Assembly (NCBI GenBank): GCA_004357365.1
Contig: SMVT01000148.1
Coordinates: 1-8,369, forward strand
Direction of reading: 5' to 3'
Length of the DNA stretch: 8,369 nt
From: Nitrospina sp.
Lineage (GTDB): Bacteria; Nitrospinota; Nitrospinia; Nitrospinales; Nitrospinaceae
Shown: piece after piece, positions 4,688 to 8,369 of the stretch
How positions within the stretch are numbered: the stretch's first letter is position 1
Layout of the letters: each line of letters opens with the position of its first letter
Notes under the pieces: model-generated
Database searches by the model: none
Told to the model about the DNA's origin: nothing
The model's input: the letters and a program-made list of their open reading frames with translations, nothing else
Position numbers and translations under genes: made by a program

Positions 4688-5461
4688 TCAGCGCTTCAAA
4701 ATGCGGATGGAAAAATATTTTTTGGGAATGGTGACGTCGAATTCAATTTTGTCGAACATGTAGGTGGTCTGGGTGTTTTTCTTCAGCATATCGTGGAAGA
4801 CCATCTTCCGGGGAAACAGCCGGTTTCCCACGCGCCGGTATTCCCTGAAGTAAATGAGCTTGAGCAGTTTCCCGCTTTTGGCATACGCTTCTTGCTTGAG
4901 CACGATTTTCCTAACCGGGTCAGCCCAGATTTTCAGAATCTGGTAGGTCTTGGTTTTCTTCCTGGCCTTGAGCGTCATCACCAGGGTTTTCACACCTTCC
5001 AACTCTTCTTCGCCATCGATGGTCCCGGTATAGGCTTCGCTTAATTTTTCATCCTCCATCATATCTTCGTAGGAAAGATCGCTCCCCATCATGGATTGCC
5101 GTAACATATGCCCGGCGATCAGAATTTTCCTGTCAGTTTGCGGCGTATACATCCAAAGCTTTTTGTCCAGTTTCAGCATTTTGGTTCCGCGCTCTCTGGG
5201 CGGGGATTTGTAATAACTGTAAGAGCGCGTGACACCCTCCATCCAACTTTCCATGGCCAGTTCCCTGATCCGCCGGCCGTTGTCAATGATCAGGCGGCCG
5301 TCGATATACTTGGTGGTGGCCCACATATTGTTGTCCACTTCAACCAACAGGCGAAAGGCCTTCGTATCTTCTGTCTGGCTGCGTTGTGGTAACAGCAAAA
5401 AACCAATGAGGGTTAATAAGAAAGCCGAGCAAAGGAACCCTTTCAGGATATTTTTCTTCAT
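4688..5461 (-). CDS. LolA-like periplasmic protein (outer-membrane lipoprotein-sorting protein, PF17131 type)
   Basis: A 257-residue exported protein. Residues 1-25 form a signal peptide or N-terminal anchor: KK, then a long hydrophobic core. C11 lies inside the core and is not a convincing lipobox. The mature part has the marks of the LolA-like family found next to MacB/FtsX-type permeases: MESWMEGVTRSYSYY (70-84), LWMYTPQTDRK (102-112) and the hallmark MLRQSMMGSDLSYEDM (119-134), then a beta-rich half with RLFPRKM. LolA/LolB-fold proteins are half-barrels that carry lipid chains across the periplasm, so it is inferred to take a lipid or lipoprotein from the permease pair upstream. ATG 5461 overlaps the permease stop by 4 bp (ATGA), and GGAGG at 5466-5470 is a strong ribosome site. 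It is the last gene of the tightly coupled exporter operon. Confidence 0.88.
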   Translation of the reverse strand: MKKNILKGFLCSAFLLTLIGFLLLPQRSQTEDTKAFRLLVEVDNNMWATTKYIDGRLIIDNGRRIRELAMESWMEGVTRSYSYYKSPPRERGTKMLKLDKKLWMYTPQTDRKILIAGHMLRQSMMGSDLSYEDMMEDEKLSEAYTGTIDGEEELEGVKTLVMTLKARKKTKTYQILKIWADPVRKIVLKQEAYAKSGKLLKLIYFREYRRVGNRLFPRKMVFHDMLKKNTQTTYMFDKIEFDVTIPKKYFSIRILKR

Positions 5462-6759
5462 CCCGCCTCCAATTCACGAAACAGGTTGGCTTCCGAGCGT
5501 TGATAAATAGCGAGGTTGGCGATGAGGTTTCCCACGACGCTGGCCGCGATGCCCGGGATCACCGCAAACACAAAGGCTTTATAGCTGAACTGGGCGCGCA
5601 TCACGTCGTTAAGCATGATCCCGGTTTGTTCGAACATGGAGCCCATGCTGATTCCCACCTCCTGTAGATAGTACACGATCCCGCCTCCGATCAGGCATCC
5701 TGCGGCGGAGCCCATAACACCAATCATCAGCGCTTCCATGGCCATTAGAATCATTAACTTGCCATGCGTTTCTCCCAAGGCAAGCAAGAGCCCCATTTCA
5801 CCGTAGCGGTGCACACCGTTTAAAAGTCCGGCATTCCAAAGAACCAGGACCATGATGAAGGTAAAAACACCGACCACGACTTTCTTGACCAATTCAAACT
5901 TGACCGCCAACTCCCGCAGGTTTCTCTGATCGAGGACGGATAAAACGATTGGTTCGTCATCCGAAGCCCACTCCCGGGGCGGATTTTGTTTGAGCGCGGA
6001 AAGGTTTTTTATTAAATCCTCTTTGAGGCGATCGAATTTTTTATAGCTTACACTCCGTGGTAAATATCCCAGGATGTCGGTAACCATATCTTCCATATAA
6101 AACGTTCGCTGGGCATCGGCCAAGTCGATCAGAGCCATTTTCTTGTCCATGGCCGTTATACCGAACCGCATCAAGCCAACCACCTTGTAGTTATCGGTGG
6201 CCATACCCCCGTCGAAGTTCTGACCCAACAAAGTAACGGTATCACCCAGTTTCAATTCCAGAGCTTCGGCCAGTTTGTACCCCACCAGCATTTCCATCGG
6301 CCGCGAAGGGATCACTCCTGCGACCAGCGATTGTTCCAGGCCCAACCGCTCGCGTTCGGGGGAATTTTTATCCAGCATTTGGATGGCCATGCCGATCACG
6401 GGAGTCTGGCTTCGAGTTTCGCCTTTTTCATCGGGGACATCCATGATCGCCCCCCACCGTATCCGTGGCGACCACTCGATTCGCGGGTCACCATTATTCT
6501 CCAACCATTGCAGGGTTTTGTTCTGGGCGGCCAAGGAACGGTCGAGAGGAATCAGATGTTCTTCATCATAAAACGGTTTATTGACAAATCTCAGTTGGCC
6601 GGTATCCAGCTTGGCGGTGATTTCAAGCATGCCGCCGAAAACCCCCTCCATGAACCCCAAAAGAAAAATCAGCAGGGTCACCCCCACGGTGACCACGATA
6701 AACGGAAATAGGGACCGGGTCTTGTCGCGCATGATTCCTTTCAGTATCCAGCGGATCAT
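5458..6759 (-). CDS. FtsX/LolCE-like ABC transporter permease (second permease)
   Basis: A 433-residue inner-membrane subunit of a MacB/LolCDE-type ABC exporter. An N-terminal helix (about 17-38) is followed by a large periplasmic domain (about 40-290). This includes the MEMLVGYKLAEALELKLGD stretch (155-173) typical of the MacB core. Three C-terminal helices follow (about 292-312, 336-364 and 394-418). The FtsX motif HRYGEMGLLLALGE (317-330) follows the first of them, where such permeases contact the ATPase. In this class the permeases work by mechanotransmission between cytoplasmic ATP hydrolysis and the periplasmic domain, not by a channel through the membrane. The gene overlaps its neighbours by 4 bp on both sides (ATGA at 6756-6759 and 5458-5461), so translation is probably coupled. 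It differs clearly from the other permease, implying a LolC/LolE-like heterodimer. The substrate is unknown. Confidence 0.9.
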   Translation of the reverse strand: MIRWILKGIMRDKTRSLFPFIVVTVGVTLLIFLLGFMEGVFGGMLEITAKLDTGQLRFVNKPFYDEEHLIPLDRSLAAQNKTLQWLENNGDPRIEWSPRIRWGAIMDVPDEKGETRSQTPVIGMAIQMLDKNSPERERLGLEQSLVAGVIPSRPMEMLVGYKLAEALELKLGDTVTLLGQNFDGGMATDNYKVVGLMRFGITAMDKKMALIDLADAQRTFYMEDMVTDILGYLPRSVSYKKFDRLKEDLIKNLSALKQNPPREWASDDEPIVLSVLDQRNLRELAVKFELVKKVVVGVFTFIMVLVLWNAGLLNGVHRYGEMGLLLALGETHGKLMILMAMEALMIGVMGSAAGCLIGGGIVYYLQEVGISMGSMFEQTGIMLNDVMRAQFSYKAFVFAVIPGIAASVVGNLIANLAIYQRSEANLFRELEAG

Positions 6760-7925
6760 GTGATGGCCCTGCCTCTCAGCGCCTGGGTGGCGTCCAACAT
6801 CGAAATTTTCCGAACCGGGGCCCAGGCGACAAAAATCATGATGGCGACAATGATAACTGCGGACAAAATGACTTCAACCGGATCAATCTTGAGAAAAATA
6901 TTTTCACGTATGGGAATATTGGTTTCCGAAAGATGGGAAACATCCAATCCCACACTCTGGAACCAGGTAAAGATAATGGTTCCCAGAACCAAAGCCACGC
7001 CCACCGCAGAAATCGCCGCCAGACTTCCCTCAACCGTAAATAAACGGACAATTCGGGCTGGGGGCATGCCAAAGGCCATCAACATGCCGATTTCACGCTG
7101 GCGTTTGAAAATGTTCAGGTATTGGGTATTGAAAACGCTGATCCCGGCCAGAAAAATAAGAATGATCCAGATAATGACCGCGAAACGCCGGTCATTCTTG
7201 ATCATGTCCAGAATATCTTTCAGAAGAATTTCAGGCGCCTGAAACTCCGTATTGGCGATGGCTCCCTGAAATTGTTTCACGGCGATCCAGGAGACTTCCT
7301 GTTCGCGATGGGTGATCTTGCGGAGATGGTCGAGCCGCAACCATACCACGCCCTGGTCCAGCCGCACATTGACCAGAGGGACCACATCCACCACTTGAAC
7401 GTCCAACGCATCCACCGCGCCGAATCGGTCCCGCCATTTCATGACTACATAATCACCCAGCTTGAGGTGGGATTTATCGGCCATCTGCTTGCCGATGATG
7501 ATGGGAATAACATCATCAATCGGCGCATTCCATTCCTCCAGTTTGTCAAAGGGGAGATCGAGGAGGGTTTGCTGCATCTCCATACCCCGCAATTGCACCG
7601 GGAACAGGCGGCGGTTGGGGAAAATGTGTCCCTGAAGAAGCAACACTTCCGCTTTATCCGTGGAAGGAAGCGAGGAAAGAATGCCGGGGGTCTTGAAGGT
7701 TTGATCCTCCCATTCCGTGGGGGAAAGAAGATCAAACTCAGGCGCGCGGTAATGGCCGCCGGCAACATCCGTGGTCACCATATTGTGAATCGCCTGATCC
7801 AGAAATCCATTGTACAAGGAAATATTGAAAACCACCGCTACCATGGTCAGAGCCGTCACCAACACGTTCAGAAACGCCCGCATTCCCTGCCTTAAAAAGT
7901 TTTTAAGGGCCATCTGGAAAATCAC
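6756..7925 (-). CDS. FtsX/LolCE-like ABC transporter permease (first permease)
   Basis: A 389-residue permease with the same layout as its downstream neighbour. It has an N-terminal helix (about 18-40), a periplasmic domain (about 41-245) with IIIGKQMADKSHLKLGD (142-158), and three C-terminal helices (about 247-266, 298-321 and 350-369). The cytoplasmic FtsX signature is strong here: NIFKRQREIGMLMAFGM (271-287). The start is GTG at 7925 in a GTGA overlap with the ATPase stop, with AAGGG upstream. ATG at codon 5 (7913) is possible but has no ribosome site. The gene belongs to the four-gene exporter unit and presumably forms a heterodimer with the next permease, energised by the ATPase before it. 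It could belong to a lipid or lipoprotein export system; the sequence alone does not identify the cargo. Confidence 0.9.
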   Translation of the reverse strand: MIFQMALKNFLRQGMRAFLNVLVTALTMVAVVFNISLYNGFLDQAIHNMVTTDVAGGHYRAPEFDLLSPTEWEDQTFKTPGILSSLPSTDKAEVLLLQGHIFPNRRLFPVQLRGMEMQQTLLDLPFDKLEEWNAPIDDVIPIIIGKQMADKSHLKLGDYVVMKWRDRFGAVDALDVQVVDVVPLVNVRLDQGVVWLRLDHLRKITHREQEVSWIAVKQFQGAIANTEFQAPEILLKDILDMIKNDRRFAVIIWIILIFLAGISVFNTQYLNIFKRQREIGMLMAFGMPPARIVRLFTVEGSLAAISAVGVALVLGTIIFTWFQSVGLDVSHLSETNIPIRENIFLKIDPVEVILSAVIIVAIMIFVAWAPVRKISMLDATQALRGRAIT

Positions 7926-8369
7926 GCCAAATACCCTTCAGGTTGGTTGCTCTTGTCCCACTCAATCGTGCCGTCCTCCAAACGTACTTCCCGCCGGACG
8001 TATTTAGTTACCTTTTCATCATGCGTACAAAAAATAAATGCGGCCTTGAAATCGCGGTTGAGCTTCAACATTAATTCAAGAATATGGTAAGAGTTTTCAG
8101 CATCCAGATTGGCGGTCGGCTCGTCCGCCAGAACCAGCGAGGGGTCTTTGATCAACGAGCGGGCAATGGCGACGCGCTGGCACTGGCCACCGGAAAGTTC
8201 CGTGGGTTTTTTATTGATTTGAGGCGACAGTCCCACCTGATCAACCAGGGATCGGACTTTCTCCCGGACGTCCGATTCCTTTAAATCGTTCAGCAACAGC
8301 GGAAACAAAATATTTTCGTAAACCGTATAAACCGGCAGCAAGTTGTAGGATTGAAAAATAAAACATATA
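7922..8369 (-). CDS. LolD/MacB-like ABC transporter ATP-binding protein (partial, N-terminus outside window)
   Basis: The last 148 codons of a leftward ABC ATPase; the frame is open to the right edge, so the Walker A region lies outside. Visible in order: Q-loop region FIFQSYNLLP (3-12 of the fragment), the TVYENILFPLL block typical of LolD/MacB ATPases, the ABC signature LSGGQCQR (58-65), Walker B LVLADEPT (78-85, with E83 as catalytic base), the D-loop NLD and the switch histidine in CTHD (H116). An initiation at TTG 8341 would leave out half the domain and is not the real start. Signature Q5 is C (usual LSGGQQQR), and the usual Gly before the Q-loop phenylalanine is Cys (ICFIFQ); both are unlikely to abolish function. 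The stop overlaps the permease start by 4 bp. It powers the two permeases from the cytoplasmic face. Confidence 0.92.
   Translation of the reverse strand, partial: ICFIFQSYNLLPVYTVYENILFPLLLNDLKESDVREKVRSLVDQVGLSPQINKKPTELSGGQCQRVAIARSLIKDPSLVLADEPTANLDAENSYHILELMLKLNRDFKAAFIFCTHDEKVTKYVRREVRLEDGTIEWDKSNQPEGYLA

Noticed and set aside
7122..7895. 257-codon plus-strand open frame opposite the first permease
   Set aside because: A histidine-rich shadow antisense to a well-supported FtsX-like permease.

Overview
The window looks like a chromosomal stretch of a Gram-negative bacterium. It carries a LolCDE/MacB-type ABC exporter, a LolA-like periplasmic protein and two probable type IV pilin-like proteins. 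Compact gene spacing with 4-bp stop/start overlaps, and the style of the proteins, suggest a Desulfobacterota- or Nitrospinota-like lineage. That placement is an inference, because there is no rRNA or other marker here. I see no mobile element, CRISPR array, tRNA or rRNA.

Left edge (1-410): the 5' part of a small lysine-rich unknown protein runs leftward off the window. It has a good sigma70-type promoter (TTGTTA-N17-TATAAT) and ribosome binding site. It is divergent from the next operon. The 260-bp gap between them holds a possible extended -10 promoter, a possible H-type pseudoknot, and a second promoter with a perfect TTGACA box. That second promoter is overlaid by an 11+11 bp perfect palindrome and lies immediately before the start codon at 411.

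Rightward operon (411-3718): family-4 (Fe-S) uracil-DNA glycosylase, MoxR AAA+ ATPase, DUF58 membrane protein and a LOG/SLOG Rossmann-fold protein. The first two genes overlap (ATGA). The others are 35 and 13 nt apart. MoxR and DUF58 are a classic pair. Their coupling to a DNA-repair enzyme and a LOG-like protein is the less usual part.

Leftward block (3727-8369): read in its own direction from the right edge, it runs ABC ATPase (5' end outside the window), FtsX-like permease, a second FtsX-like permease, then a LolA-like (PF17131-type) protein, all joined by 4-bp overlaps. This makes one exporter unit that probably moves lipids or lipoproteins out of the inner membrane. After 103 nt follow two paralogous small proteins with one N-terminal membrane helix each, a conserved cysteine pair and pilin-like organisation. 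They may have their own weak promoter. The two operons converge with only 8 nt between stop codons and no convincing terminator.

Nothing here is clearly a new system. The best leads are the palindrome over the promoter of the glycosylase operon and the pair of divergent pilin-like proteins that lack the usual Glu5.
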